The notes: generated by a model not told the origin, from the letters alone. Numbered from the stretch's first letter, positions 27,672-36,605 are shown. The stretch: 64,000 nucleotides of DNA from Paenibacillus fonticola DSM 21315 (GCF_000381905.1 NZ_KB907248.1:1-64000), one strand, 5' to 3'. Numbers and translations are program-made.

Positions 27672-27716
27672 TTAACAGAATCTTAACTCGCAGCGGAGTA
27701 GTTAAGAGAATGTTAA
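27672..27716. promoter_or_regulatory. Symmetrical PhoB/PhoP-type operator between divergent genes
   Basis: On the plus strand TTAACA (27672-27677), five bases, TTAACT (27683-27688). On the minus strand the same array, TTAACA (27716-27711), five bases, TTAACT (27705-27700). The 11-bp step between half-sites is the hallmark of OmpR/PhoB-family tandem binding. The two arrays face each other across 11 bp in the intergenic region between the response regulator and the M23 lipoprotein genes. A TATAAA-like -10 lies near 27748 on the plus strand and a TTAAAAT-like one near 27632-27638 on the minus strand. Confidence 0.75.
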
Positions 27717-27798
27717 GGCTCAATTTCGCCCGGCTTTAAGTTCATCTTATAAAATAAACAGGAAATAGAAAAATTTTACTCGGGAAAGGAGGCGCGGT

Positions 27799-28854
27799 AT
27801 GAGCGTAAATTCAAACGGTAAACGTTCACTTATAAAACGAGGTGGACTTATTATGCTTATTACATTATTTCTAACTATGTTGTCTATTATTTCAGGATGC
27901 GTTTCGGAAAAATCAGCCGAAATTAGGATGGAGGGGAACACCAATCAGATGCAAGATACGAGTTTGAATACAAGACTGGATCCGGGACCGGGTTCGACGC
28001 TGGAAATGAAGCATTTGCCTCAAGCCTTGATAGATATGCAATACAAAGCCGTCTATGAGCAGCTAAGCGCTGAGTTCCAACAAAGCGTCTCGGAACAGGA
28101 AATCAAAAAGTTGTCCCAATCTTTTTTTCAACCCAACGATGTATTTTCGCTGCAAGCTGAATATTCCTTAAACGGCTTGATCGAATATGTTTGGACCGAT
28201 TCCCAAGAAAACAAGGGGGTATCTGCGGTTCTGGATGAGGACAACACGATATGGGGGCTGCAAATTGTCAATCTGACGGCTCATCCAGAGTCGGATGACA
28301 CTTTTACGAAGCAGGAATACAGCTTGCCTTTTAAAGAGGAATGGTTCACTTACTGGGGTGGACGCAACGTGCTTTTGAACTATCATTACGCTTATGAATC
28401 GCAGCGGTATGCCTACGACTTCTTTATAGCGAAAGAGAATCGCACATTTGCAGCAGAGGCGGATGCCGCCAACGGCAGTTATTATGCTTTCGGACAAGAA
28501 GTGATCGCACCGGCCGACGGCGTTGTAGTACAAGTCGTAAACGATGTGGCAGATAATAAACCAGGAACGGCGGACGAAACGCAGCCAGCGGGCAACTACA
28601 TCATTATAGATCATGATGGAGAATACAGTATACTGGCTCATTTTATGGAGGGGTCGATACTTGTCAAGCAAGGACAGCAGGTAAAGCGTGGTGAAACGAT
28701 TGGCTTATGCGGAAACTCCGGCAACTCAAGCGAACCGCACATTCATTTTCAAGTATCCGATCAACCGAGCTTGGAGCAAGGGAAATCCCTTCGTATCCAA
28801 TTCAAGGACGGTGTGGATCCGATCAAGGGACAATTTCTTCAGGGAGAACCTTAA
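27799..28854 (+). CDS. M23-family metallopeptidase lipoprotein
   Basis: A 351-residue lipoprotein: signal segment about 15-33 and lipobox LSIISGC. An N-terminal domain (about 70-170; MQYKAVYEQLSAEFQQSVS) resembles DUF3887-type domains. The C-terminal M23 (LytM) domain has NYHYAYESQRYAYDF, FGQEVIAPADGVV, HFMEGSILVKQGQQVKRGETIGLCGNSG and the PHIHF motif that supplies zinc ligands. The canonical first ligand His of HxxxD is Arg here; the nearby NYH may replace it, as in other members with a QRYAYDF motif. Such enzymes cut peptide bridges in peptidoglycan at the cell surface. AAGGAGG precedes the ATG. It is divergent from a two-component operon and probably under its control. Confidence 0.85.
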   Translation: MSVNSNGKRSLIKRGGLIMLITLFLTMLSIISGCVSEKSAEIRMEGNTNQMQDTSLNTRLDPGPGSTLEMKHLPQALIDMQYKAVYEQLSAEFQQSVSEQEIKKLSQSFFQPNDVFSLQAEYSLNGLIEYVWTDSQENKGVSAVLDEDNTIWGLQIVNLTAHPESDDTFTKQEYSLPFKEEWFTYWGGRNVLLNYHYAYESQRYAYDFFIAKENRTFAAEADAANGSYYAFGQEVIAPADGVVVQVVNDVADNKPGTADETQPAGNYIIIDHDGEYSILAHFMEGSILVKQGQQVKRGETIGLCGNSGNSSEPHIHFQVSDQPSLEQGKSLRIQFKDGVDPIKGQFLQGEP

Positions 28855-28860
28855 ACCAAA

Positions 28861-28895
28861 GAAGAGGAACCTCATCGTGACCGAGGTTCCTCTTG
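28861..28895. terminator. Hairpin between convergent M23 and acsA genes
   Basis: GAAGAGGAACCTC pairs with GAGGTTCCTCTT with a 9-base loop. The T-runs are short, so it is a moderate terminator for both genes. Confidence 0.65.
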
Positions 28896-28905
28896 TTAAT
28901 TAGCC

Positions 28906-30630
28906 TTAATCTTCAATCGTCGACAGATCGCCTGCCGGAAGGTTCAATTCCCACGCCTTCAGAACACGGCGCATAATTTTGCCGGACCGCGTTTTCGGCA
29001 GCTTATCCTTAAACTCAATTTCTCGGGGCGCAGCATGAGCTGACAGCCCTTCCTTCACAAAGCGGGTAATATCCGCTTTCAGCTCCTCCGAAGGCTCAAA
29101 TCCGTCAAGCAAGGAGATGAACGCCTTAATGATTTCACCCCGTGTCGGATCAGGCTTGCCGATAACTCCGGCTTCGGCAACAGCAGGGTGCTCCAGCAGC
29201 TTGCTTTCTACTTCAAATGGGCCGATGCGCTCCCCAGAAGAGTTAATCACATCATCGATCCGGCCCTGGAACCAGAAATAGCCGTCTTCGTCCATATAAG
29301 CCGTATCCCCTGAAATATACCATCCCGGAATGCGGAAATATTCTTCATACTTAAGAGTATTGTTCCAAATGAGCCGCATCATTGCCGGCCAAGGTGTGCG
29401 TATCGCGAGATTCCCCATCCGGTTAGGCGGCAGAACTTTGCCGTTATCATCTATGATGGCAGCCTCGATGCCTGGCACTGGTCTTCCCATTGAACCCGGT
29501 TTGAGCGGCATGGACGGATAGTTGCAAATCAACTGTCCGCCGGTCTCCGTCATCCACCACGTATCGTGGATTCTAAGGCCATAAACTTTACGCCCCCAGC
29601 GTACGACTTCCGGATTCAGCGGCTCGCCCACCGAAAGTACATGTCTCAGCGATGACAGATCGTACTGTTCTATAATATCTTCCCCTGCGCCCATCAGCAT
29701 TCGGAAAGCCGTCGGCGCACTGTACCATACGGTTACTTTGTTTTTTTGAATCGTTTCGTACCAGTCTCCAGGACTGAAGCGTCCGCCGCGAACTACATTA
29801 GTAACCCCGAGCAGCCAGGGAGCGAATATCCCGTACGCAGTGCCGGTTACCCAGCCGGGATCCGCCGTACACCAATATCTGTCCTCCTCTTTAAGATCAA
29901 GGACAACCCTCCCGGTGTGATAATGCTGAATCATCGCATTGTGGACATGGTAAACCCCTTTAGGCTTGCCGGTGGAGCCGGAAGTATAATGCAGAATCAT
30001 CCCGTCCTCGAGATCGACCCATTCAATTTCCGCCTCAGGCGAAGCCTGCTTCAGTTCGGCCAGAAAATCGATAATTCCTTCCTCCTCCGCGATTTCACTG
30101 CCCACGAGGAATACATGCCGCAAGGCAGGAAGCTCTTCGCGTTTCACTCGGGGGAGCAGTGCAGGCGTAGTAACGATAGCTACTGCGCCGCTATCTTCCA
30201 GGCGATCCTTGACCGCTGTCTCCATGAACGCTTCAAAGAGCGGTCCAACAACAGCCCCTACCTTCAATGTTCCCAACACACTGATGTAAAGCTCTGGACT
30301 TCGCGGCATAAATACAAACACACGGTCACCTTTGCCGACCCCGTAACTGCGAAGCACGTTGGCAAACTGGTTAGTCAAAGCTTGCAGCTCTCGATAAGAG
30401 TAGGATTCCTCCCTGACCGAATCACTGAATAATAGGGCTGTGCGCTCGCCCTTACCGGCATCGACGTGACGGTCAATCGCTTCATAAGCCATATTCACTC
30501 GCCCCGTATTATACCAAGAGAATTGCTTCTCCACTTCAGCCCACTCGAACTTTTCATAAGCTTCCTCATAATTCCCCAAATTGGATGAAGAAGCTACCTC
30601 TGAAATAATTTCTCCTTGCAGCTGACTCAT
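28906..30630 (-). CDS. acsA: Acetyl-CoA synthetase (acetate-CoA ligase)
   Basis: A 574-residue adenylate-forming enzyme that turns acetate, ATP and CoA into acetyl-CoA through acetyl-AMP. Motifs: YTSGSTGKPKGV (AMP-binding P-loop), DTWWMTETGG, WYISGDTAYMDEDGYFWFQGR and the C-terminal PKTRSGKIMRR whose Lys is the residue that AcuA acetylates to switch the enzyme off. The ATG at 30630 is chosen because GGGAGG stands eight bases upstream; an upstream start at 30687 would add 19 unconserved residues. The gene is divergent from acuA-acuC as in B. subtilis, with cre-like sites in the shared region. Length (about 572 residues in B. subtilis) fits. Confidence 0.96.
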   Translation of the reverse strand: MSQLQGEIISEVASSSNLGNYEEAYEKFEWAEVEKQFSWYNTGRVNMAYEAIDRHVDAGKGERTALLFSDSVREESYSYRELQALTNQFANVLRSYGVGKGDRVFVFMPRSPELYISVLGTLKVGAVVGPLFEAFMETAVKDRLEDSGAVAIVTTPALLPRVKREELPALRHVFLVGSEIAEEEGIIDFLAELKQASPEAEIEWVDLEDGMILHYTSGSTGKPKGVYHVHNAMIQHYHTGRVVLDLKEEDRYWCTADPGWVTGTAYGIFAPWLLGVTNVVRGGRFSPGDWYETIQKNKVTVWYSAPTAFRMLMGAGEDIIEQYDLSSLRHVLSVGEPLNPEVVRWGRKVYGLRIHDTWWMTETGGQLICNYPSMPLKPGSMGRPVPGIEAAIIDDNGKVLPPNRMGNLAIRTPWPAMMRLIWNNTLKYEEYFRIPGWYISGDTAYMDEDGYFWFQGRIDDVINSSGERIGPFEVESKLLEHPAVAEAGVIGKPDPTRGEIIKAFISLLDGFEPSEELKADITRFVKEGLSAHAAPREIEFKDKLPKTRSGKIMRRVLKAWELNLPAGDLSTIED

Positions 30631-30685
30631 TGTTTCATCCTCCCTTGAATCTGTCTGAAAATGATATTGCCAAGCAAATTCAATC

Positions 30686-30700
30686 ATGAAAACGGATACA
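30686..30700 (+). promoter_or_regulatory. CcpA cre site (full consensus match)
   Basis: ATGAAAACGGATACA fits the cre consensus WTGNAANCGNWNNCW at every position. It lies about 55 bp upstream of the acsA start in the acsA-acuA intergenic region, where B. subtilis also has cre sites mediating glucose repression of both units. CcpA is encoded 3 kb away. Confidence 0.8.
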
Positions 30701-30749
30701 CGTTGGCGAATTTTGCAGTAAGGATTATAGCTCTCAAGAATCTGCTAAC

Positions 30750-30764
30750 TTCGAAGCGATAACC
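30750..30764 (+). promoter_or_regulatory. Second cre-like site
   Basis: TTCGAAGCGATAACC matches 13 of 15 positions of WTGNAANCGNWNNCW (mismatches at the G and the last base). It sits 64 bp from the first site in the same divergent region. Less certain than the first. Confidence 0.45.
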
Positions 30765-30944
30765 TTTCATTTATAGGAGCCAGTGTGTAAAATAGTCAAG
30801 CGTTGATAAGTAGAAAGTCAAGTATTATTTGTGAATGTTTTATGTCGGAATACATTATATCACACGCTTTTAAGAGGGGCTATACTTTTCAAATTTTCAT
30901 TTTTCTGTTATAAGTGAGGGGAACGAGCAAAGGAGGCGGCAAAA

Positions 30945-31577
30945 ATGGAGCACCGTAAAACGTATATCCGCCATACCCTGTCTTATGATAGCAAGGAAAT
31001 TGTTATCGAAGGACCGATTGCGCCTGAGCAGTTGAAGAGTCTGCAGATGCACCATGAGCTGGACGCCTTCCGAAGACCAGGCGATCAGCATGAAGCGCTC
31101 ATCGAAATTGCTGAACTCCCGGAAGGTCGGATCATTGTCGCGAGAGATCAGGATACAATTATCGGCTACGTTACGTTCCATTATCCCGATGAGATGGAGC
31201 GCTGGTCTCAAGGCAGCATGCCCGATTTAATCGAGCTGGGGGCGATTGAGGTCGCGAACGATTATCGATCGTTAGGACTAGGCTCCCTGATGATTAAGAC
31301 AGCCTTTGAGGAAGAGCAAATGGAGCAGTACATCGTGTTCACTACAGAATATTACTGGCATTGGGATTTAAAAAGCAGCGGGCTTAGTGTGTGGGATTAC
31401 CGGAAAATGATGGAGCGGCTGATGAAAACAGTCGATATGGTCTGGTATGCGACCGATGACCCGGAAATTTGTTCCCATCCGGCAAATTGTCTCATGGTAC
31501 GGATCGGCAAAGAGGTACCGCTGGAATCTGAGGAACAGTTTGACCGCATCCGCTTTCAGCAGCGGTTTATGTACTAA
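30945..31577 (+). CDS. acuA: AcuA, protein acetyltransferase acting on AcsA
   Basis: A 210-residue GNAT enzyme, with the acetyl-CoA-binding segment GAIEVANDYRSLGLGSLMIKTAF (about 98-120, the R-x-x-G-x-G pattern in YRSLGLGS). Its N-terminal HRKTYIRHTL and overall length match B. subtilis AcuA, which acetylates the active-site Lys of acetyl-CoA synthetase and inactivates it. It is divergent from acsA and 38 bp upstream of the acuC stretch, forming an operon. AAAGGAGG precedes the ATG with ideal spacing. Confidence 0.93.
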   Translation: MEHRKTYIRHTLSYDSKEIVIEGPIAPEQLKSLQMHHELDAFRRPGDQHEALIEIAELPEGRIIVARDQDTIIGYVTFHYPDEMERWSQGSMPDLIELGAIEVANDYRSLGLGSLMIKTAFEEEQMEQYIVFTTEYYWHWDLKSSGLSVWDYRKMMERLMKTVDMVWYATDDPEICSHPANCLMVRIGKEVPLESEEQFDRIRFQQRFMY

Positions 31578-31623
31578 TGCTTGACCATCAGAACAGGATA
31601 CTAACGCAAGGAGTGTGACGCCC

Positions 31624-32802
31624 GTGCCTGGAAAGGCTTTAATGATTCATCATAATAAAGCGATGAACTATCATTTTCACGACAGCCATCCTTTTCACCC
31701 TATCCGGCTTGAGCTGACACTCGATCTGTTGACCGCGGCGGAAGCGATGAAACCGGCCCATATAATGAATCCACGCCAAGCTACCGAACAAGAATTGCTG
31801 CAAATTCATCAGCCGACTTATATCGATGCCGTCAAAGCGCTAAGCGCCACATCTCCAAATCAAGCCTGGCTTGATCGTGCAGAGCAATTTGGATTGCAAG
31901 ACGAGGACACCCCTTTCTTTCCCGGCATGCATGAGGCGGCTTCCTACATCGCCGGAGGCACTGTTACCGCAGCAGATGCGGTCATGTCGGGCAAATGCGC
32001 ACACGCCCTCCATTTAGGCGGCGGACTCCATCATGCCCTTTCAGCCAAAGCAGCGGGGTTTTGCGTCTACAATGATGTTTCAGTCGCGATCGCCTACGTT
32101 AGACAGCATTATAACGCCAGAGTACTTTATGTGGATACGGATGTCCACCATGGTGACGGAGTGCAATGGAGCTTCTATTCCGATCCGGAGGTGTGCACTT
32201 ACTCGATCCACGAAACCGGCAAATACCTGTTCCCCGGGACGGGCTTTGTACAGGAAAGAGGCGAACATCAAGGCTACGGAGCCTGTATCAACATTCCACT
32301 GCAGCCCTATACTGAAGATGACTCCTGGATGGAATGCTTTGAACAATCGATCCGGCGCCTAACCGAGCATTTCAAGCCGGACCTTATCATTAGCCAGCAT
32401 GGCTGTGATGCGCACGCGCTCGATCCTCTCTCCCATATGCACTGCAGCATGAAAATTTATAACGAAATGCCCGCTATTTTGCACAGCCTCGCTCATACAT
32501 ACTGCAGCGGGCGCTGGGTAGCCGTTGGCGGCGGAGGATATGACATCTGGCGGGTCGTGCCCCGGGCCTGGAGCTTGCTGTGGTTGGAAATGACCGATCA
32601 TCCGCTGAAGCCCCTGCTAAGGCAGCAGCCGCAGATGAAACTGCCGCCTGCATGGATCAGCAAATGGCAGGGTCAGTCCTCCGTCGACCTCCCGCACGAA
32701 TGGCTTGATGATCTGACGCATTGGGAAGGCATTCCCCGCCGGGCAGAAATTACGGCAAAAAACCGCGAAAGTCTCGCGGTTGCTTTACAGGATTTCCCCT
32801 AA
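31624..32802 (+). CDS. acuC: AcuC, class I-type protein deacetylase
   Basis: A 392-residue member of the histone deacetylase superfamily. It carries LHLGGGLHHALSAKAAGFCVYNDV, DTDVHHGDGVQ (catalytic His pair and zinc ligands), SQHGCDAH and VGGGGYD. In B. subtilis AcuC removes the acetyl group that AcuA puts on AcsA, although SrtN can also do so. The GTG at 31624 is preferred because AAGGAG (31608-31613) stands 10 bases upstream; the earlier GTG at 31615 is too close to it. acuB, which lies between acuA and acuC in B. subtilis, is missing here. A short direct repeat of CAGTCATTCA follows around 32858-32890. Confidence 0.93.
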   Translation: MPGKALMIHHNKAMNYHFHDSHPFHPIRLELTLDLLTAAEAMKPAHIMNPRQATEQELLQIHQPTYIDAVKALSATSPNQAWLDRAEQFGLQDEDTPFFPGMHEAASYIAGGTVTAADAVMSGKCAHALHLGGGLHHALSAKAAGFCVYNDVSVAIAYVRQHYNARVLYVDTDVHHGDGVQWSFYSDPEVCTYSIHETGKYLFPGTGFVQERGEHQGYGACINIPLQPYTEDDSWMECFEQSIRRLTEHFKPDLIISQHGCDAHALDPLSHMHCSMKIYNEMPAILHSLAHTYCSGRWVAVGGGGYDIWRVVPRAWSLLWLEMTDHPLKPLLRQQPQMKLPPAWISKWQGQSSVDLPHEWLDDLTHWEGIPRRAEITAKNRESLAVALQDFP

Positions 32803-32880
32803 AGCGGAGCTGATGCTAGAAGCGGAGTTGTTGCACAATCAAAATCGACATTTTTTTTACAAAACCAGTCATTCAGATAA

Positions 32881-33588
32881 TCAGTCATTCAAATGCCTTA
32901 TAATATCATTTAAAATTTCATAAGAACGCTGCGCGGCCAAGGCGGTAAATTCGGCGAAATTGACATCAGCTGTGCCGTCAGCCTTATCTGACATAGAACG
33001 AAGGATGACGTATGGAATTTGGTTCATATGGCAGACCTGGGCAACTGCAGCCCCTTCCATCTCTACACACGCACCGTCCATAGTCTCGTGAAGCTCCCGC
33101 ACGTAATCGTAATTCGAAATGAATTGATCGCCGGACAACACTTTGCCAACCCTATAGCGGTTGTCCCGGCAAAGTCTTGTGCACGCCTCTTCCGCCAGGG
33201 AAATAAGCTTCGCGTCCGCCGGAAAGTCCGATACTTCCTGATAGGGAATTATGCCCCGTTCAAACCCGAGCGGGGTCACGTCCATATCATGCTGCTGACA
33301 TGAAGAGGATATGACGATATCGCCGATATTCAACTCAGGATGAACGGCGCCGGCAACGCCGGTAAATAAAATTTGCTTCACATGAAACCGATCGGCCAGC
33401 AGTTGGGTCGTTGCTGCAGCATTCACTTTACCGACACCGGATTTGCACACGACAACCTCTTTACCATGAAACAGCCCAGTAACAAAGTTAATCCCCGCAT
33501 GCACGGACACGTTCTGCCGCTCCAACTGCTGCAGCAGAAGGGCGATTTCTTCATCCATGGCTCCTATAAGACCGATTGTTCCAGCCAT
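32881..33588 (-). CDS. mtnN: 5'-methylthioadenosine/S-adenosylhomocysteine nucleosidase
   Basis: A 235-residue MTAN. Motifs: IGLIGAMDEEIALL (catalytic Glu near residue 13), FTGVAGAV, SGDQFI, the substrate-binding MEGAAVAQV (about 176-184) and the catalytic Asp in RSMSDKADG. It splits methylthioadenosine and S-adenosylhomocysteine to adenine and a sugar thiol, feeding methionine salvage and the AI-2 precursor pathway. It lies between acuC (convergent) and ccpA (same strand, upstream), an insertion relative to B. subtilis gene order. A terminator separates it from ccpA. Confidence 0.94.
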   Translation of the reverse strand: MAGTIGLIGAMDEEIALLLQQLERQNVSVHAGINFVTGLFHGKEVVVCKSGVGKVNAAATTQLLADRFHVKQILFTGVAGAVHPELNIGDIVISSSCQQHDMDVTPLGFERGIIPYQEVSDFPADAKLISLAEEACTRLCRDNRYRVGKVLSGDQFISNYDYVRELHETMDGACVEMEGAAVAQVCHMNQIPYVILRSMSDKADGTADVNFAEFTALAAQRSYEILNDIIRHLND

Positions 33589-33609
33589 TCATTCCCCTCC
33601 CTTTCCCCT

Positions 33610-33640
33610 AAAAAAAGCTCCTGTAAGGGAGCTTTTTTTC
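33610..33640. terminator. Terminator of ccpA
   Basis: AAAAAAAGCTCC (33610-33621) pairs with GGGAGCTTTTTTT (33627-33639). It has T-runs on both strands and follows the ccpA stop by about 70 bp. Confidence 0.9.
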
Positions 33641-33712
33641 GTATAACCTTTTTCATATATTTGTCTTTAGTCTAAAATCATTCTATCTATTGTTATGACT
33701 CAGTAAAGCCGA

Positions 33713-34714
33713 CTATACATGGCTAACTGACAAGCGGAGAATCGTCTCGTGGGGCAAAATCACCTTCGAGCTCTCAACCGTTTCCTTCTTCATCAATTTA
33801 GTCAACAATCTCATCGCGACCGCACCGAGGTCATACATCGGCTGAGCCACCGTAGTCAGCTGCGGCCGTACCATCGAAGCCATGCGAATATTGTCGACAC
33901 TGATGATGGAAAAATCCTCAGGCACCTTTAGACCCTCATCCTGTATGCTGTGGATCGCCCCGATCGCCATTTCATCCGTCGCTGCAAATATCGCCGTTGG
34001 ACGCTTCTTCAGTCCCAGGAAATATTTCATAGCTTCGACACCGGACTCGTAGCGATAGTTGCCAATACGCACCAAATCCTCCTGATACTCAATGCCCGCT
34101 GTCTCCAAGGCGCGTTTGTAACCCTGGAATCGCGCATACCCGTTTGCTGGATCCTGCAGCGTACCGCTAATCATAGCAATTTCGCGGTGACCATGCCGAA
34201 TCAGCGTACTGACAGCATCAAATGCTGCCGCTTCATGATCGATATCCACGGAAGGGATATTCCCGTGTTCGTCGCTCGTTGCGCACAAAACCACCGGAAC
34301 AGACGTCTGGAAAGCCTGAATATGCTCTTCCGTCACTGCTCCGCCCATAAAGAGAAGCCCGTCAACCTGCTTCTCAAGCAGCGTATTAATGACGCGGATT
34401 TCCTTCTCCTTCTTCTTATCTGCATTACATAAAATGATGTTATAGTGGTACATGTTAGCGATGTCTTCAATACCCCGGGCAATTTCAGCAAAAATCGAGT
34501 TCGAGATGTCGGGAATAACTACGCCGACGGTCGTCGTCTTCTTGCTCGCAAGTCCTCTTGCGACCGCATTCGGACGATATCCCAAACGCTCGATTGCTTC
34601 ATATACCTTCTTCCGGGTCTGCGGCTTCACATTGGGGTTGTTATTGACAACCCGTGAAACCGTGGCCATTGAGACGCCTGCTTCACGTGCCACATCATAA
34701 ATGGTAACCGTCAC
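33713..34714 (-). CDS. ccpA: Catabolite control protein A
   Basis: A 333-residue LacI-family regulator: helix-turn-helix and hinge ([32 protein letters not shown]) and a periplasmic-binding-protein-like core (60-330). The core includes [15 protein letters not shown] and [13 protein letters not shown]. CcpA with HPr-Ser-P or Crh-Ser-P as corepressor binds cre sites to repress or activate carbon metabolism genes. The assignment over other LacI members rests on the high match to CcpA and on context: acuC-ccpA-ytxJ are near neighbours in B. subtilis as well. Likely targets in this window are acsA and acuA-acuC. The gene has its own promoter region and terminator. Confidence 0.93.
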   Translation of the reverse strand: MTVTIYDVAREAGVSMATVSRVVNNNPNVKPQTRKKVYEAIERLGYRPNAVARGLASKKTTTVGVVIPDISNSIFAEIARGIEDIANMYHYNIILCNADKKKEKEIRVINTLLEKQVDGLLFMGGAVTEEHIQAFQTSVPVVLCATSDEHGNIPSVDIDHEAAAFDAVSTLIRHGHREIAMISGTLQDPANGYARFQGYKRALETAGIEYQEDLVRIGNYRYESGVEAMKYFLGLKKRPTAIFAATDEMAIGAIHSIQDEGLKVPEDFSIISVDNIRMASMVRPQLTTVAQPMYDLGAVAMRLLTKLMKKETVESSKVILPHETILRLSVSHV

Positions 34715-34820
34715 ATTCTTCTCTCCATTGCCAATAGATTTTCACTCATTCGTCCCGTATTTCCAAGCTCCAATTAGGTTTATGATACGACAAAATTTTA
34801 CTTTGTGCAATGTCAACACT

Positions 34821-35165
34821 TCATTCGGCTAGAATTCCCTCTAGGGCTTCTGTCGTGATATCGGAATGGGACCTATGCCAAACGGCTTGTCCGTTTGTAA
34901 CTAGAATAGCTTGAGGGGATTCGTGCTTAACCGCCAAGCGATCAGCAGCGGCGTTCGAGACCGCTTTATCTTCAACTACGTATATAAGGCCATAGGTGAC
35001 AGCTTCATTGGGAGTGCGACTTAAGTATGCCTCAACTTCCCGGTGCGCCCGCGAGCTGATGGGACAACGGGTACTATGTTTGAATAACAGAAGCGGCTGC
35101 TGCGATGATGCTTCTACTTCCTCCGCAAGTTCTTCCATGGAAGTTATTCTCTTCAATTTGGCCAT
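34821..35165 (-). CDS. ytxJ: YtxJ, bacillithiol-system thioredoxin-like protein
   Basis: A 114-residue thioredoxin-fold protein with a single active-site cysteine in FKHSTRCPISSRAHREVE (Cys34), the YtxJ family signature. It is predicted to act as a monothiol bacilliredoxin that removes bacillithiol from oxidised proteins. The family occurs with bacillithiol, which fits Bacillales. In B. subtilis it lies near ccpA, as it does here. The preceding ATG has GGGGGG in the leader. Confidence 0.92.
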   Translation of the reverse strand: MAKLKRITSMEELAEEVEASSQQPLLLFKHSTRCPISSRAHREVEAYLSRTPNEAVTYGLIYVVEDKAVSNAAADRLAVKHESPQAILVTNGQAVWHRSHSDITTEALEGILAE

Positions 35166-35270
35166 AATCTATCCCCCCCCTTCCGACAATACGATTTCAA
35201 ACATAATCTATATAATATCTTAACAAAAGAAACATAACAAACACAACTCATTGCATTACTTTTTCTGCAA

Positions 35271-35720
35271 TCAGTTGTTAATCTGCCCCAAATATTGATT
35301 ATGATTAACATAAACCGACAATTGAGCCAGCCTTTTTGATATTTCTTCCATCCAGCCCGAATCGTCCATTTCCTTGGCGCAGCCGTATACGTCAAGCAGT
35401 AGATTAATCCGCTCTTTACACTTCTGTTCAAGAAGACCCTCAAAAGTTGGCGAGCCTGTCTGATCCCATGTACGATATATCGCAAACATGACATCAACCA
35501 GTTCATTCACTTCGTTAAAAAGTACAAGACCCTGCTCTTGACTGGCCTTTAGCTCGGCCAACAATTCAATCAGGTCCGGCTTAACGGCCGGCAGAACTTC
35601 ATAATGATCGCATAGTTTGCACTCAAATACCGGCACCCTGTCAATTTCAATAACTCCCTCAAAGATAAGCACTCTAAAATCAAGGCTCATCATTTGCCCG
35701 CAATGGCAAAGCTTGCGCAC
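35271..35720 (-). CDS. Zinc-ribbon-like hypothetical protein
   Basis: A 149-residue protein of unknown family. The N-terminus has LCHCG and, about 27 residues later, FECKLCDHYE, a possible four-Cys zinc ribbon. The rest is helical and acidic. It lies 105 bp upstream of ytxJ on the same strand. It appears to be a lineage-specific conserved protein, but the function is unknown. Confidence 0.6.
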   Translation of the reverse strand: MRKLCHCGQMMSLDFRVLIFEGVIEIDRVPVFECKLCDHYEVLPAVKPDLIELLAELKASQEQGLVLFNEVNELVDVMFAIYRTWDQTGSPTFEGLLEQKCKERINLLLDVYGCAKEMDDSGWMEEISKRLAQLSVYVNHNQYLGQINN

Positions 35721-36010
35721 AGTACCACCTCTTCTTACGTATCATTTTTCATTTCGGCTGTCCGTCGTCGCATAATTTTCGCTATGAAAAAATGAGAATC
35801 AGATGATAATAAATAATGTATTCGACCCTGGGGAAACAATCTCCTTCCAGGGATTCATATGCTTGTAATATGCTTGTTATTTCCTTGATTGGCAAGGTTT
35901 TTTGGGACGATGCACACAGCGGTGACATGAAATAAAACTTTATTTTTGATACAATTAAAATATCGATTAAGTTTTTCGTCAAGACCACTTACAGAACGGA
36001 GGAAGCGATT

Positions 36011-36535
36011 TTGAGACTAACTGGTAAAAAGGTAATTGCCCTGGTCGATGAGGAGTTTGAGGATTTAGAGCTCTGGTACCCGATCTATCGTGTACGCGAG
36101 GAAGGTGCCGAGGTGCATTTGGCCGGGCTGGAGAAAGGCAAAAAATACATAGGCAAATACGGCGTGCCTGCAGAGGCTGAATACAGCTTTGAGGAAATCA
36201 ATGCCGATGCCTACGACGGGATTCTTGTACCTGGCGGCTGGGCTCCTGACAAGCTGCGCCGTTACAGTAAAGTCCTTGAAATCATTAAAGAGCTTCATGC
36301 GGCAAAGAAGCCGATCGGCCAAATATGCCATGCAGGCTGGGTGCTTATTTCGGCGGGCATACTACAAGGGGTTACCGTAACTTCAACTCCGGGGATACGC
36401 GATGATATGGAAAATGCCGGCGCGATCTGGAAAGACGAGGATGTCGTCGTGGATGGACATATCGTTTCGGCCCGTCGTCCGCCAGACCTGCCGCCTTATG
36501 GGAAAGCATTCGTCGATGCTCTAGCCAAAGGCTAA
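36011..36535 (+). CDS. DJ-1/PfpI-family protein
   Basis: A 174-residue PfpI/YhbO-type protein. The nucleophile elbow is GQICHAGW (Cys about 107, His 108) and an acidic partner lies in VDEEFED (about residue 17). Relatives have been reported as proteases, glyoxalases or protein and nucleic-acid deglycases that remove methylglyoxal adducts. The TTG start is supported by GGAGG eight bases upstream. It is followed by an unusual 1-kb non-coding region. Function by family only. Confidence 0.88.
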   Translation: MRLTGKKVIALVDEEFEDLELWYPIYRVREEGAEVHLAGLEKGKKYIGKYGVPAEAEYSFEEINADAYDGILVPGGWAPDKLRRYSKVLEIIKELHAAKKPIGQICHAGWVLISAGILQGVTVTSTPGIRDDMENAGAIWKDEDVVVDGHIVSARRPPDLPPYGKAFVDALAKG

Positions 36536-36561
36536 AACTTCGAACTTCAAGCACCAAAAAC

Positions 36562-36605
36562 GGGGTTGTCCAAAAGTAAGTAAAAACTGACTTTTGGACA
36601 GCCCC
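36562..36605. repeat. 16-bp near-perfect inverted repeat after the PfpI gene
   Basis: GGGGTTGTCCAAAAGT (36562-36577) is complementary to ACTTTTGGACAGCCCC (36590-36605) with one G-U pair and a 12-base loop. It begins 27 bp after the stop codon but lacks a following T-run. It could be a stabilising 3' hairpin or an element end. Confidence 0.75.

Noticed and set aside
29746..30432. 228-codon frame opposite acsA
   Set aside because: Antisense of the AMP-binding domain of acsA, with no ribosome binding site.
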